Source of the DNA: Candidatus Thiothrix sulfatifontis
GTDB lineage: Bacteria > Pseudomonadota > Gammaproteobacteria > Thiotrichales > Thiotrichaceae
Direction of reading: 5' to 3'
Assembly (NCBI GenBank): GCA_022828425.1
Contig: CP094685.1
Span: 3,142,046 to 3,206,045, forward strand
Length of the DNA: 64,000 nt
Position numbers and translations under genes: made by a program. The notes under the pieces were generated by a model that was given only the letters and a program-made list of their open reading frames with translations, ran no database searches and was not told where the DNA came from. Positions 50,498 to 59,529 of the stretch are shown here, one piece after another; the first letter of the stretch is position 1, and every line of letters starts with the position of its first letter.

Positions 50498-51821
50498 CCA
50501 GCACCTTCATGCGTTCTAGCACATAATCCATAATCAACGGGTGGATGCCATACCAATTGTCACCGTTCTGGTAATGGATAACTAAGTTGCGATCAAACAA
50601 CAACGCCAATTCTGGCAATTTATCACGCTCATCCAATTCTGCCTGCTGGGTTTCATGTACCCGATACAGCCAACGGGTTGCGGCATCATCAATCGGTTGC
50701 AGGCTACGTGAGAGTTTTTCTTTCGCTAACGTTGCCAATTCCGCCGCTAATGGCAAACGCACCACTTGCTGACTCCCCGCCTTGATCAACATCTGGCTCA
50801 CCAAAAAGAAGAAATCACGGATATCGCCACCACTGGCAAGGGCTAATTCCTGCAAAATCGCAGGCGTGAATATTTCCCCCGCTGCTGACGAGCGCTGATG
50901 CACCATATTGCACAAAATCTCGATACCTTGCGGATCAGGCGCACAAGAAGAACGTTGCCGTACATGCACACTCGGTAATGACACCGGGATTTCACCCGCG
51001 CCAATCGCGATACCGTTCAAATAAGGTGGAATCGTAATAATGGTGTGCATCATCGGCAGGCGCAGGTGTTTACCATCCGCACCAAATAAACGCACCACAC
51101 TTTTGTAAACATCTGCCACATTGCCGTAATAACCACGGATTTGCTCAAACGAATCAATAATTACCGCCACCTGCAAACCGGGATTCTGGCGGTCTTTGCG
51201 CAATTCCGCGACCAATGCAATCGCAAACTCTTGCACCTGTTGCACCAATTCCGTGGTGTAACCGCGCGTGGCTTTTTGTAAACGGCGTTTAAAATTATCA
51301 TCAGCGCGTAACCGTGCTGTAATATCCGCTCCAAAATTAATAACCGGGGTTTCAATACCGGCATTCAGGGTGTTAACCTCAACTTCTAAGCGCCCCAGAA
51401 AACCCTTGAGCTTTTTCCACAACGATTCTTCCTGAAAAATCAGCCCGTGTTCATGCCGTGCTTGTGCCGCCATGCCAGCACTTACCGCAATCAGAAAATC
51501 GCTGATTTCCACTGGCTCAGACATGTGTAAATAATCGAGCATGTCGATGTAGAAAACCACCACACCGCTATCTTTCAGCAAGCGCCGCAGACGCAATAAT
51601 TCTGTGCTCTTGCCCGTGCCGCGCTGCCCGGTGACGTAATACAGGCTTTCTGTATCATTGAAACCGATTTCATTGCAGATTTCGCTGATTGGGTCAGATT
51701 GCAATTGCTGCACATAAGGCACATACCACAGCGCATCATGCGCATCTGCCGGGTCAAGTGGCTTGTCGCGCAGGGCTTGGTAAAGTTCTTTCAGTTTGGG
51801 TTTGATGTTTGTGTTTTCCAT
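50475..51821 (-). CDS. P-loop ATPase (AAA/STAND-like) paired with the TPR protein
   Basis: A 448-residue soluble ATPase. Walker A is GQRGTGKST at residues 65-73; Walker B is VAVIIDSFEQIRG near 219-230; the region SGGDIRDFFFLVSQML near 340 resembles the sensor-2/winged-helix transition, and the C-terminus (LALLFDRNLVIHYQNGDNW) looks like a winged helix. A partly hydrophobic stretch with conserved Glu/His is not obvious, so it has no evident effector domain. It starts 10 bases after the era stop, with only a weak ribosome site, suggesting translational coupling. It fits the ATPase half of a two-protein NLR-like machine whose TPR half is the next gene. Confidence 0.85.
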   Translation of the reverse strand: MENTNIKPKLKELYQALRDKPLDPADAHDALWYVPYVQQLQSDPISEICNEIGFNDTESLYYVTGQRGTGKSTELLRLRRLLKDSGVVVFYIDMLDYLHMSEPVEISDFLIAVSAGMAAQARHEHGLIFQEESLWKKLKGFLGRLEVEVNTLNAGIETPVINFGADITARLRADDNFKRRLQKATRGYTTELVQQVQEFAIALVAELRKDRQNPGLQVAVIIDSFEQIRGYYGNVADVYKSVVRLFGADGKHLRLPMMHTIITIPPYLNGIAIGAGEIPVSLPSVHVRQRSSCAPDPQGIEILCNMVHQRSSAAGEIFTPAILQELALASGGDIRDFFFLVSQMLIKAGSQQVVRLPLAAELATLAKEKLSRSLQPIDDAATRWLYRVHETQQAELDERDKLPELALLFDRNLVIHYQNGDNWYGIHPLIMDYVLERMKVLDEREAEQ

Positions 51822-51831
51822 GTGCTTGAGT

Positions 51832-52737
51832 TTAGCTGCTGATTCCCAAACTTTGCAGATGCCGAGGACTATTTTCCCAATTTTCTTCCACCCGCACCCA
51901 CAACTTCAGCATCACCTTACGCTCCAGAAACGCTTCCAGCGCAATCCGTGCCGAACTGCCAATGCGTTTGAGCGCTTCACCCCTATGCCCGATCACAATG
52001 CCTTTTTGATTTTCACGGCTCACCCAAATCACTGCATTAATCTCGGTCAAGTGCGGCTTTTCCTCAAAGGTTTCGATTTCAATCGCGGTGGAATACGGCA
52101 TTTCCTGATACAAATACGTCATCAACTGCTCGCGGATCAACTCGCCGCAAATGAAGCGCGTCGATTGATCGGTCACGTCGTCTTCGGCGTATGCCCAATC
52201 CTGTTGCGGCATGACTTTCGCCAGTGTCGCTTTAAGCTGTTGGGTATTCGTGCCTTTGGTGGCGGAAAGCGGGAACACTTCCTTGAACGGGTATTTCTTC
52301 AACACCTCCGGCAACCAGGTCAACATGCGTTCTTTTTTCTCTAAGCGGTCAACTTTGTTGGCAACCAGAAACACCGGGCAAGTCACATGCCCCAAGCGTT
52401 GCAACACCAAATCGTCTTCATCCTGCCATTTGAGCACTTCCACAATCATCACCACCGCATCCACACCTTCCAACGCGGCAACCGCTTCGAGGTTAATGGT
52501 TTTGTTGAGCAAGCTCTTAGAAGTGCGGTGAATCCCCGGCGTATCCACGAAAATCATTTGGTAATCGTCTTCGGTCAAAATGCCGCGAATGCTGTGGCGC
52601 GTGGTTTGCGGCTTGTTAGCCGTGGCGGATACTTTGAAGCCAATCAACAAGTTCATCAGCGTGGATTTGCCCACGTTCGGGCGACCAACAATGGCGACAT
52701 AGCCGCAACGTTGGGTAGAAGGGGTCGTGTCTGTCAT
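51832..52737 (-). CDS. era: Ribosome-assembly GTPase Era
   Basis: A 301-residue GTPase: G1 GRPNVGKSTLMN near residue 18, G2 in TTRHSIRG, G3 DTPGIH, G4 NKVD, then the C-terminal KH domain with KGIVIGHRGEALKRIG near 237. It binds the 16S rRNA 3' end during 30S maturation. Start overlaps the rnc stop by four bases. Confidence 0.97.
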   Translation of the reverse strand: MTDTTPSTQRCGYVAIVGRPNVGKSTLMNLLIGFKVSATANKPQTTRHSIRGILTEDDYQMIFVDTPGIHRTSKSLLNKTINLEAVAALEGVDAVVMIVEVLKWQDEDDLVLQRLGHVTCPVFLVANKVDRLEKKERMLTWLPEVLKKYPFKEVFPLSATKGTNTQQLKATLAKVMPQQDWAYAEDDVTDQSTRFICGELIREQLMTYLYQEMPYSTAIEIETFEEKPHLTEINAVIWVSRENQKGIVIGHRGEALKRIGSSARIALEAFLERKVMLKLWVRVEENWENSPRHLQSLGISS

Positions 52738-53399
52738 TTGGCTGTTACCTGTTGAAATGCGAGTCCGGCGGCTTCCTGCTCTGCCTTGCGGCGACTACCG
52801 GACGTGCCGGTGGTGCGGATATTAAGTTTGGGGATAACGCATTCTGCCGTAAAGGTTTGTTTGTGTGCTTCGCCCTGCGTATCAATCAGGGTGTAGTCCG
52901 GCAACTCATGCCCGCGTGATTGCAGGAATTCTTGCAAGCGGCTTTTGGGGTCTTTGAGGGTGTCTTCCGCAGGCAAATTATCCAGTCGGTCGCCGTAGGC
53001 TGTCAGCACAAACTTTTTGGCGGCCTCCATGCCCTGCTCCAAATAAATGCAGCCGACAATCGCTTCAAATGCATCCGCAATAATGGATTTGCGCCGAAAA
53101 CCGCCACTTTTCAGTTCGCCTGAGCCTAAGCGCAGAAAATCACCGATGGTGAGTTCCACCGCAATCCCCGCAAGAGCATTTTCATTCACCAATGACGCAC
53201 GCAAGCGGCTCAAATAGCCTTCGCTGGCGCGTGGCATTCGCTGATAAAGCTCCGTGGTGATAATTAGCCCAAGCACGCTATCACCAAGGAACTCCATGCG
53301 CTCATTATGCTTCCCTTCCGCACTGCGGTGGGTGATGGCGCGGACAAACGTGTCCGTCGCCATCAATTCGCTACCCAGTAGCTTGGTCAATTTGTTCAA
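52734..53399 (-). CDS. rnc: Ribonuclease III
   Basis: A 221-residue dsRNA endonuclease. The signature RMEFLGDSVLGLIIT carries the catalytic acidic residues near residue 36; a second acidic cluster is in DAFEAIVGCIYLEQG; the C-terminal dsRNA-binding domain is LQEFLQSRGHELPDYTLI to the end. It processes rRNA precursors and would also be needed for tracrRNA-type systems, though none is seen here. Overlaps the DUF4845 gene and era by four bases each. Confidence 0.97.
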   Translation of the reverse strand: MNKLTKLLGSELMATDTFVRAITHRSAEGKHNERMEFLGDSVLGLIITTELYQRMPRASEGYLSRLRASLVNENALAGIAVELTIGDFLRLGSGELKSGGFRRKSIIADAFEAIVGCIYLEQGMEAAKKFVLTAYGDRLDNLPAEDTLKDPKSRLQEFLQSRGHELPDYTLIDTQGEAHKQTFTAECVIPKLNIRTTGTSGSRRKAEQEAAGLAFQQVTAK

Positions 53400-53776
53400 G
53401 TATCGTCAGCCGCTCCCAGCTCTTTGGAATAGTTAAAGCTCAGCAAGAAATCAATATTACCCACCCAAGGCTTACGTATTTCATAATATATTTCAAGTGC
53501 CTTGACATTGTTCTTGCCCTCTACCGCCACCACTTGAAAATCCTTAGATGACAAAGAATTCAAGCCATTTACATTGGTATAATCATCGACCTTGCGGCGA
53601 ATTTGTTGCAGCGAACTTTTGCTCGACGACTCTTGCGCCACGCGATCCACCAATGAACGCACGGTATAAAACTCCATGTACAACGGTATGAGTTTCACGC
53701 CGGTAATGAACGCAAAAATCACCAAGCCGACACCTGCGACCCATGTTAAAAATGTTGCACCTTGTTGCTTGCGCAT
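53396..53776 (-). CDS. DUF4845 family membrane protein
   Basis: A 126-residue protein with one N-terminal transmembrane helix (TFLTWVAGVGLVIFAFITG) and a periplasmic part of about 95 residues. It matches the DUF4845 proteins that lie between lepB and rnc in many gammaproteobacteria. Function is unknown. Starts MRKQQGATF and overlaps the rnc start by four bases. Confidence 0.88.
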   Translation of the reverse strand: MRKQQGATFLTWVAGVGLVIFAFITGVKLIPLYMEFYTVRSLVDRVAQESSSKSSLQQIRRKVDDYTNVNGLNSLSSKDFQVVAVEGKNNVKALEIYYEIRKPWVGNIDFLLSFNYSKELGAADDT

Positions 53777-53813
53777 ACTGCTTACCTTTATTGTTATGAT
53801 TAATAAGTGTTCC

Positions 53814-53861
53814 CTTCGACTACGCTCAGGGAACGAATCCGCTGGCTGAGCGTAGCCGAAG
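53814..53861. repeat. Palindromic intergenic repeat
   Basis: Arms CTTCGACTACGCTCAG (53814-53829) and CTGAGCGTAGCCGAAG (53846-53861) are inverted copies with one mismatch, separated by 16 bases, filling the lepB-DUF4845 gap. The CTTCGACTACGCTCAG core is typical of widespread small palindromic repeats. The transcript would fold here, within the operon. Confidence 0.8.
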
Positions 53862-53862
53862 C

Positions 53863-54621
53863 CTATTGCATTTTATTACCGATCCGCGAGAAGTTGAAAC
53901 CATCACCGCCCCAGTTCATGTGCATCCACACCAACGTCGCTTTGCCAACGACGTTAGCCTCAGGCACTAAACCCCACATGCGACCGTCATTGCTGTTATC
54001 ACGGTTGTCACCCATCATCAGATAATGACCAGCGGGAATAGTCTGTGAACCCGTGGGACCGACGCGACCGGGCGTTACCAATATATCATGCGTCACACCC
54101 AGCAAATCTTCTTTCAGATGAATTGACGGCGGGGTTCTTTGATCCGGGCGAATATAGTCCCCCTGCAAAGTACGGTTTAGCTCAACACCGTTTATAATCA
54201 AAGTCTTGTCGTTCCAACTGACCACATCACCCGGCACGCCCACCAAGCGCTTAATGTAATCAATCGACGGGTTATCAGGGTAACGGAACACCACCACATC
54301 ACCACGCTGCGGCTCCCCCACCTCCAAAATTTTGGTGTGTAATACCGGCAAGCGCAAACCATACGCAAATTTATTTACCAGAATAAAATCGCCAATTTCC
54401 AAGGTCGGTAACATCGACCCCGAAGGAATCCGAAACGGTTCTGCCACAAACGAGCGCAGCAATAATACCGCCAGCAATACCGGAAAAAACGAACGCGCGT
54501 ATTCCAATAATACCGGCTCATGCTCCGCCGCTTTTTTCTTGCTGAACAGTGCGTATAGCAACCAAATAATACCAGTCACAGCCGTCGCGGTGACTAACCA
54601 AAACTCCAGATCAAAATCCAT
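53863..54621 (-). CDS. lepB: Signal peptidase I
   Basis: A 252-residue inner-membrane serine protease. Two N-terminal hydrophobic helices (LVTATAVTGIIWLLYALF and FFPVLLAVLLLRSFV) precede the catalytic Ser in FRIPSGSMLPTLEIGDF near residue 91; the general-base Lys is in YIKRLVGVPGD near 145; MGDNRDNSNDGRMWG is the box E signature. It removes signal peptides in the periplasm. The stop is next to a palindromic repeat. Confidence 0.97.
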   Translation of the reverse strand: MDFDLEFWLVTATAVTGIIWLLYALFSKKKAAEHEPVLLEYARSFFPVLLAVLLLRSFVAEPFRIPSGSMLPTLEIGDFILVNKFAYGLRLPVLHTKILEVGEPQRGDVVVFRYPDNPSIDYIKRLVGVPGDVVSWNDKTLIINGVELNRTLQGDYIRPDQRTPPSIHLKEDLLGVTHDILVTPGRVGPTGSQTIPAGHYLMMGDNRDNSNDGRMWGLVPEANVVGKATLVWMHMNWGGDGFNFSRIGNKMQ

Positions 54622-54640
54622 GTCTTGTCCTTACTACTGT

Positions 54641-56446
54641 TTATTTATCGCTGACTCTCAAGACGGCGAGGAACGCTTCTTGCGGAATTTCCACACTACC
54701 CACCTGTTTCATGCGCTTTTTACCCTCTTTTTGTTTTTCGAGCAATTTGCGTTTACGGCTCACATCACCGCCATAGCATTTCGCTGTTACGTCTTTGCGC
54801 ATCGCTTTCACGGTGCTGCGGGCAATAATATTGCTGCCAATCGCTGCCTGAATCGCCACTTCGTACATTTGGCGCGGAATCAGGTCTTTCATCTTTTCCA
54901 CCAACATGCGCCCGCGTGACTGCGCAAAATCGCGGTGAATCATCAGCGCTAACGCATCGACTCTTTCGCCATTCACCAACACATCGACGCGCACCATTGG
55001 CGCAGCGTCAAAGCGATCCATCGCGTAATCGAAGGAGGCGTAACCACGGCTGCACGATTTCAGGCGGTCAAAAAAGTCCATCACCACTTCCGCCAACGGC
55101 AATTCAAACGTCAGCGATACTTGGTTCCCCATGTATTGCATGTTTTTTTGCATCCCGCGCTTTTCCATGCACAAAGTAATCACGTTGCCCACATACTCTT
55201 GCGGCACGAGAATCGTCCCTACAATGATGGGTTCACGGATTTCTGCCAACTTATTCACCGGCGGCAATTCAGACGGGCTGTGCATGAAATGCTTTTCGCC
55301 GTTGGTCAGCACCACCTCGTAAATAACCGTGGGCGCAGTGGAAATCAAATCGAGGTTGTATTCACGCTCCAAACGCTCTTGCACAATTTCCATGTGCAAC
55401 ATGCCCAAGAAGCCGCAGCGGAAACCAAAGCCCAAGGCTTGCGAGGTTTCTGGCTCATAAAATAGCGCGGAATCGTTCAATTTCAGCTTGGAAAGCGCAT
55501 CGCGCAGGTTTTCATACTGATCCGATTCAATCGGAAACAAGCCCGCGAAAACGCGCGGCTGAATTTCCTTAAAACCTTGCAATGGCGTGGTCGCGGGGCG
55601 TTGTGCATCGGTCAGCGTATCGCCCACTTTTGCCACTGCGATTTCCTTAATACCGGAAATCATAAAACCCACTTCACCCGCACGCAAGACGTCCAAATCT
55701 TTCATTTTCGGCGTGTAAACGCCAACGCGTTCGACTTGGAAATCGCGCCCACTCGACATGAAGCGGATTTTCATTTTTTTGCGCATTTCACCATCAATCA
55801 CCCGCACCAACACCACCACACCGAGGTAGTTGTCAAACCACGAGTCAATGATTAACGCTTTCAGCGGCGCATCGGGGTCGCCCACTGGCGGTGGAATGCG
55901 TTGCACCAACTGTTCGAGCAAGTCTTCAATGCCGATACCGCTTTTAGCACTGACGCGAATCGCATCCGAAGCATCAATGCCGATAATGTCTTCAATTTCC
56001 TGACACACACGGTCAGGGTCAGCCGCTGGTAAGTCAATTTTGTTGAGGACGGGAACAACTTCCAGATTCAAATCAATCGCGGTGTAGCAATTCGCAACGC
56101 TTTGCGCTTCCACGCCTTGCGACGCATCCACCACTAGCAAAGCGCCGTCGCACGCCGCCAACGAGCGCGAGACTTCGTAGGAGAAATCCACGTGCCCCGG
56201 TGTGTCGATGAAATTTAAATGGTAGGTTTCGCCATTACGCGCTTTGTAATCCAGCGAAACGCTTTGCGCCTTGATGGTAATGCCGCGTTCACGCTCCAGA
56301 TCCATGGAATCCAGCACTTGTGCTTCCATTTCCCGCTGTTCCAAACCGCCGCAATATTGGATAAAACGGTCAGATAATGTCGATTTACCGTGGTCAATAT
56401 GCGCAATGATCGAAAAGTTGCGGATATTTTTGTTCGCCTCACCCAT
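54641..56446 (-). CDS. lepA: Elongation factor 4 (back-translocase LepA)
   Basis: A 601-residue translational GTPase. G1 [14 protein letters not shown] is near residue 18, followed by EREREGITIK-type switch I ([13 protein letters not shown]), [10 protein letters not shown] and [11 protein letters not shown]. The C-terminal LepA-specific domain ends [20 protein letters not shown]. It acts on stalled or mis-translocated ribosomes. It lies 19 bases upstream of lepB and after a hairpin terminator that separates it from mucD. Confidence 0.98.
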   Translation of the reverse strand: MGEANKNIRNFSIIAHIDHGKSTLSDRFIQYCGGLEQREMEAQVLDSMDLERERGITIKAQSVSLDYKARNGETYHLNFIDTPGHVDFSYEVSRSLAACDGALLVVDASQGVEAQSVANCYTAIDLNLEVVPVLNKIDLPAADPDRVCQEIEDIIGIDASDAIRVSAKSGIGIEDLLEQLVQRIPPPVGDPDAPLKALIIDSWFDNYLGVVVLVRVIDGEMRKKMKIRFMSSGRDFQVERVGVYTPKMKDLDVLRAGEVGFMISGIKEIAVAKVGDTLTDAQRPATTPLQGFKEIQPRVFAGLFPIESDQYENLRDALSKLKLNDSALFYEPETSQALGFGFRCGFLGMLHMEIVQERLEREYNLDLISTAPTVIYEVVLTNGEKHFMHSPSELPPVNKLAEIREPIIVGTILVPQEYVGNVITLCMEKRGMQKNMQYMGNQVSLTFELPLAEVVMDFFDRLKSCSRGYASFDYAMDRFDAAPMVRVDVLVNGERVDALALMIHRDFAQSRGRMLVEKMKDLIPRQMYEVAIQAAIGSNIIARSTVKAMRKDVTAKCYGGDVSRKRKLLEKQKEGKKRMKQVGSVEIPQEAFLAVLRVSDK

Positions 56447-56529
56447 GCTGTAATGCTTGCCTCAAAATCGCTTCATCGAAGAAATGCCAAAATAAAAAAG
56501 TGAATGTCAACTCATTCTGAAACTCACAC

Positions 56530-56565
56530 AAAAAGGCTGTCATCTCCTCACAAAGATGACAGCCT
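56530..56565 (-). terminator. Rho-independent terminator after mucD
   Basis: Arms AGGCTGTCATCT/AGATGACAGCCT (12 bp, 8-base loop) are followed on the minus strand by TTTTTG. It lies downstream of the mucD pseudogene and 84 bases upstream of the lepA start, so transcription from rpoE probably ends here and lepA uses its own promoter. Confidence 0.88.
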
Positions 56566-56635
56566 GAATCATAATACACGCTCAGATGAATTTTTGCTTC
56601 ACTCTCTTGCTATTGCCGCACTCTTTGGCGCAGCT

Positions 56636-56732
56636 TTACACAAGCGGCGTCGCACCCGTGAACATCGGGTGCCCAACAACACCAAACATCACCGGCTGGA
56701 AATGGTTGGACTGAAACGACCGCGCAGCGACC
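56636..56732 (-). repeat. mucC-tail repeat, copy at the mucD end
   Basis: A 97-base segment that matches 58077-58173 at about 89 of 97 positions, in the same orientation. It encodes the last 30 or so residues of the mucD frame (ARSFQSNHFQPVMFGV, PMFTGATPLV) and its stop codon. Confidence 0.9.
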
Positions 56733-58049
56733 GTTTTACCAGCTTCCAGCGCAGCGGCAATGGTTTTGAATTCAGCAGCGGAAGTCAGCGGTTTACCATC
56801 GAGTTGCGCAATAATATCGCCTTTAGCAATACCGGTGCGGCGGGCGGGTTCACCCATGACCGCTTCCACCATAACGCCCGCTTCGGTATCAACCACCTGC
56901 ATTCCCAGTGTGCCGATCATGGGAGCGGGTTGTTGTTCCAGCGCAGTTTCAACCGATTTCGGGTTTGTGGCACTTGTTCGCGCACGGTCAGGGTTAACGT
57001 TTCACGCTTGCCTTCGCGTAAAATCTCCACTGCAACGGCTTCGCCAATCGGGATACTCCCCACAACCGGTGGCAAGGCGGCGGCATTAGCAATCGGTTTG
57101 CCCGCAAAGGAGAGGATGACATCGCCCTGATTCAACACCCGTGCGGCATGCCGGTCAGCACCACCTGTGCCACCAACGCGCCTTCGGGTTTCGCCATATT
57201 GAAGGATTCTGCTAAATCGGCGCTGATGTCTTGCACGTAAACACCGATCCAACCACGCGACACCACGCCCTTGTTCTTCAACTGCTCAATGACGCCGTGG
57301 GCAATATCCATCGGAATCGCGAAAGAGACTCCCATAAAACCACCGGAACGGCTGTAAATCTGCGAGTTAATGCCCACCACTTCGCCCGCCAGATTGAATA
57401 ACTGGCTACCAGAATTGCCAGGGTTAATCGCCACATCGGTTTGAATAAACGGCACGTAATTCGTCGTCGGGTAAACTCCGCCCTTTCGCGCTCACAATCC
57501 CCGCCGTGGCACTGTGGTCGAAACCAAACGGCGAGCCAATCGCCAACACCCATTCACCGACTTCCAGCGTTTCGGATTTGCCCATGCGCAATACCGGCAA
57601 ACCCGTCGCCGCAACTTTCAGCAAGGCAATATCAGTACGCTCATCGCTACCGACCAATTGCGCAGCTAATTCACGTCCGTCACTGAGCTTGATGGTGATA
57701 GCATTTGCGTCTTTAACAACGTGATGATTGGTGACAACGTAACCGTCTTGCGAATAAATAAATCCAGAACCACGCGAATCACTGTCAAAATCGAAAGGCT
57801 GCCCACCACTGCCGTCACGCTCAAAAAAGCGCTTCATTAGCTCATCAAACAACTCGTCCGTTTCCGACGAACGTAATTCATCCGGCAATATTTTCTGCGG
57901 GAGATGCTTTGCTTGGTACTGATATTCACGACGGCGGGGCTATTTTGCTTCACCATTTCAGTGAATTGTGGCAACTCACCGGCAACCGCCATTCCTGCTG
58001 ACGACATAACACAAACGAGTAACACGACTCGCAACCACGGCATCAGCAT
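56636..58049 (-). pseudogene. mucD: Periplasmic serine protease MucD/DegQ, broken by four frameshifts
   Basis: Five consecutive minus-strand frames make one DegP-family protein: signal peptide MLMPWLRVVLLVCVMSSAG; protease His in GYVVTNHHVVKDANA, Asp in ERTDIALLKV, and Ser in [15 protein letters not shown]; then two PDZ domains. Frame changes lie near 57885 (one base missing), 57450 (extra G after GACGAC), 57150 (one base missing) and 56955 (one base missing). The last 97 bases copy the end of mucC, replacing the normal PDZ2 end. MucD degrades misfolded periplasmic proteins and restrains the sigma-E pathway; its loss would leave that to others. Clustered single-base errors in the assembly are an alternative explanation. 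Confidence 0.87.
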
Positions 58050-58076
58050 GGAATGACACTCCCCAAACAATCAGGC

Positions 58077-58173
58077 TTACACAAGCGGCGTCGCACCCGT
58101 GAACATCGGTTGCCCAACAACACGCAAAATCACCGGCTGGAAATGATTGGACTGAAACGAACGCGCTGCCACC
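58077..58173 (-). repeat. mucC-tail repeat, native copy
   Basis: The 3' end of mucC. The encoded ARSFQSNHFQPVILRV resembles the usual RseC end (WQPIIL), so this copy is probably the source of the mucD one. Confidence 0.88.
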
Positions 58174-58559
58174 AAATTAGCCAGCCGCAACCCACCCAAC
58201 AACCCCGCCAGTCCACTGAAAATCGCCGCCCATTCGCTGGTAATCCCAATAAGCGCCAACAATTCACGCCCTATCACTGCCATGAGAATTAAACCAATCA
58301 GCGGCAACATATACGTTAGCAAAGAATACGCGACCAAAGCCTCACCCTGTACGCCAACCACGACGTTATCCCCGGGTCGCGCATACGAAGGATTCAAAAC
58401 CCGCATTTTTTGAGGTTCTTTATTCAAAAACTCGAATGGAGAAGACGTCGAACACGTGGTTTTAGTCGCACAACCACTGCACCCGCCGGATTTTTGTTGG
58501 GGAAGAATCCATGCATAACCCGAATCCACACTGACCACTACTGCTGTTTGCTCAATCAT
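58077..58559 (-). CDS. rseC: Sigma-E regulator RseC/MucC
   Basis: A 160-residue inner-membrane protein. The Cys-rich cytoplasmic N-terminus (SGGCSGCATKTTCSTS) is typical of RseC, followed by two transmembrane helices (YSLLTYMLPLIGLILMAV, WAAIFSGLAGLLGGL). It modulates sigma-E and is linked to electron-transport and redox functions. The ATG at 58559 (MIEQTAVVVS) follows AGAGGG and fits the family start; the frame is open to 58652, overlapping rseB. Confidence 0.9.
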   Translation of the reverse strand: MIEQTAVVVSVDSGYAWILPQQKSGGCSGCATKTTCSTSSPFEFLNKEPQKMRVLNPSYARPGDNVVVGVQGEALVAYSLLTYMLPLIGLILMAVIGRELLALIGITSEWAAIFSGLAGLLGGLRLANLVAARSFQSNHFQPVILRVVGQPMFTGATPLV

Positions 58560-58641
58560 ACGCTGCGCCCTCTGTTCTACTGCTTTTTGATCATTATAAG
58601 CATTAGAACTTGACGCAAACTTAATCACGCGAACGTCGGGT

Positions 58642-59529
58642 TTAACGGGCATATTGCAAGTTTTCGCTAATACGTTGCAGGGTCAGCGCCGGAACTTCAC
58701 CCACCAACGTGACTTGATGTTGCGCCACTTCAGTTGCATAGATATTCATCGCACCGGAGGAGATGCCAATGCTATCCAACATGCTAGGTGCGCCCGGTGG
58801 CGCGATGAAAACCGACACGGAGGTCATGCCATCCGACAAAATAAGTTGGCGGATCGGTGGCTGACCATTCACACCTTCTTGCCGCAAATCCTGCACTTGC
58901 TGGAAGCCTGCGGGTAAGGAGGCAAACACCCAATCCGTCGCGGGTGGCATCGCGGCGGACGGTGCGGGGTTCGCAATTGGCGCGGTTGGCTGGGTAGCTG
59001 CCTGCGCTGGCACCGCAATGTCTAAAGTGGTAAACATTAATTGCTCAACCGTGTTGTGCGAACGATCCACCAAAGAATATTTCAACAACATGCCGGTATC
59101 CGGCTCGACACAATAACGCTGCAAGTAACGCATTTTATCACGCGGACGCGCCACCACAATCTGGCAATTGCGGTTGGCGACAAATTCCTGCCCGCCCAAA
59201 TCCAAGGCATAAACCTCTTCCATTTGCGGTTGCACTTGCTGAAATTTTGCCAATGAAAAGCTTTCCACATTTTCAGCCGCCGTATTCGCGCCTTGGGCTA
59301 AACGCACCACGCTTTCCTTTTCCGCGCCATTTTCGACTTTATGGCTAATCTGGTAACTGGAAAGCTCATTGCCCTGTGAATACACCAGTGTTCCGGTGTA
59401 ATCCAGCGTATGCACCGCACTGCGCATTTTTGCCAGCAAATCACCCGCCTCGTTCGCCATGCTGGGGGTCGACCACGCCAATACCCCCGCCAACACTGCG
59501 CTGGAAACCGTGTACTTAATCGTTAGCAT
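58642..59529 (-). CDS. rseB: Periplasmic sigma-E regulator RseB/MucB
   Basis: A 295-residue periplasmic protein with signal peptide (MLTIKYTVSSAVLAGVLAWS, cleavage near SMA-NE). It has the RseB hallmarks YTGTLVYSQGNELSS and RDKMRYLQRYC, and a C-terminal domain separated by a Pro/Ala linker (PTAPIANPAPSAAMPPA). It binds the periplasmic part of RseA and shields it from cleavage until lipopolysaccharide intermediates displace it. Start 59529 overlaps the rseA stop by 14 bases. Confidence 0.94.
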   Translation of the reverse strand: MLTIKYTVSSAVLAGVLAWSTPSMANEAGDLLAKMRSAVHTLDYTGTLVYSQGNELSSYQISHKVENGAEKESVVRLAQGANTAAENVESFSLAKFQQVQPQMEEVYALDLGGQEFVANRNCQIVVARPRDKMRYLQRYCVEPDTGMLLKYSLVDRSHNTVEQLMFTTLDIAVPAQAATQPTAPIANPAPSAAMPPATDWVFASLPAGFQQVQDLRQEGVNGQPPIRQLILSDGMTSVSVFIAPPGAPSMLDSIGISSGAMNIYATEVAQHQVTLVGEVPALTLQRISENLQYAR

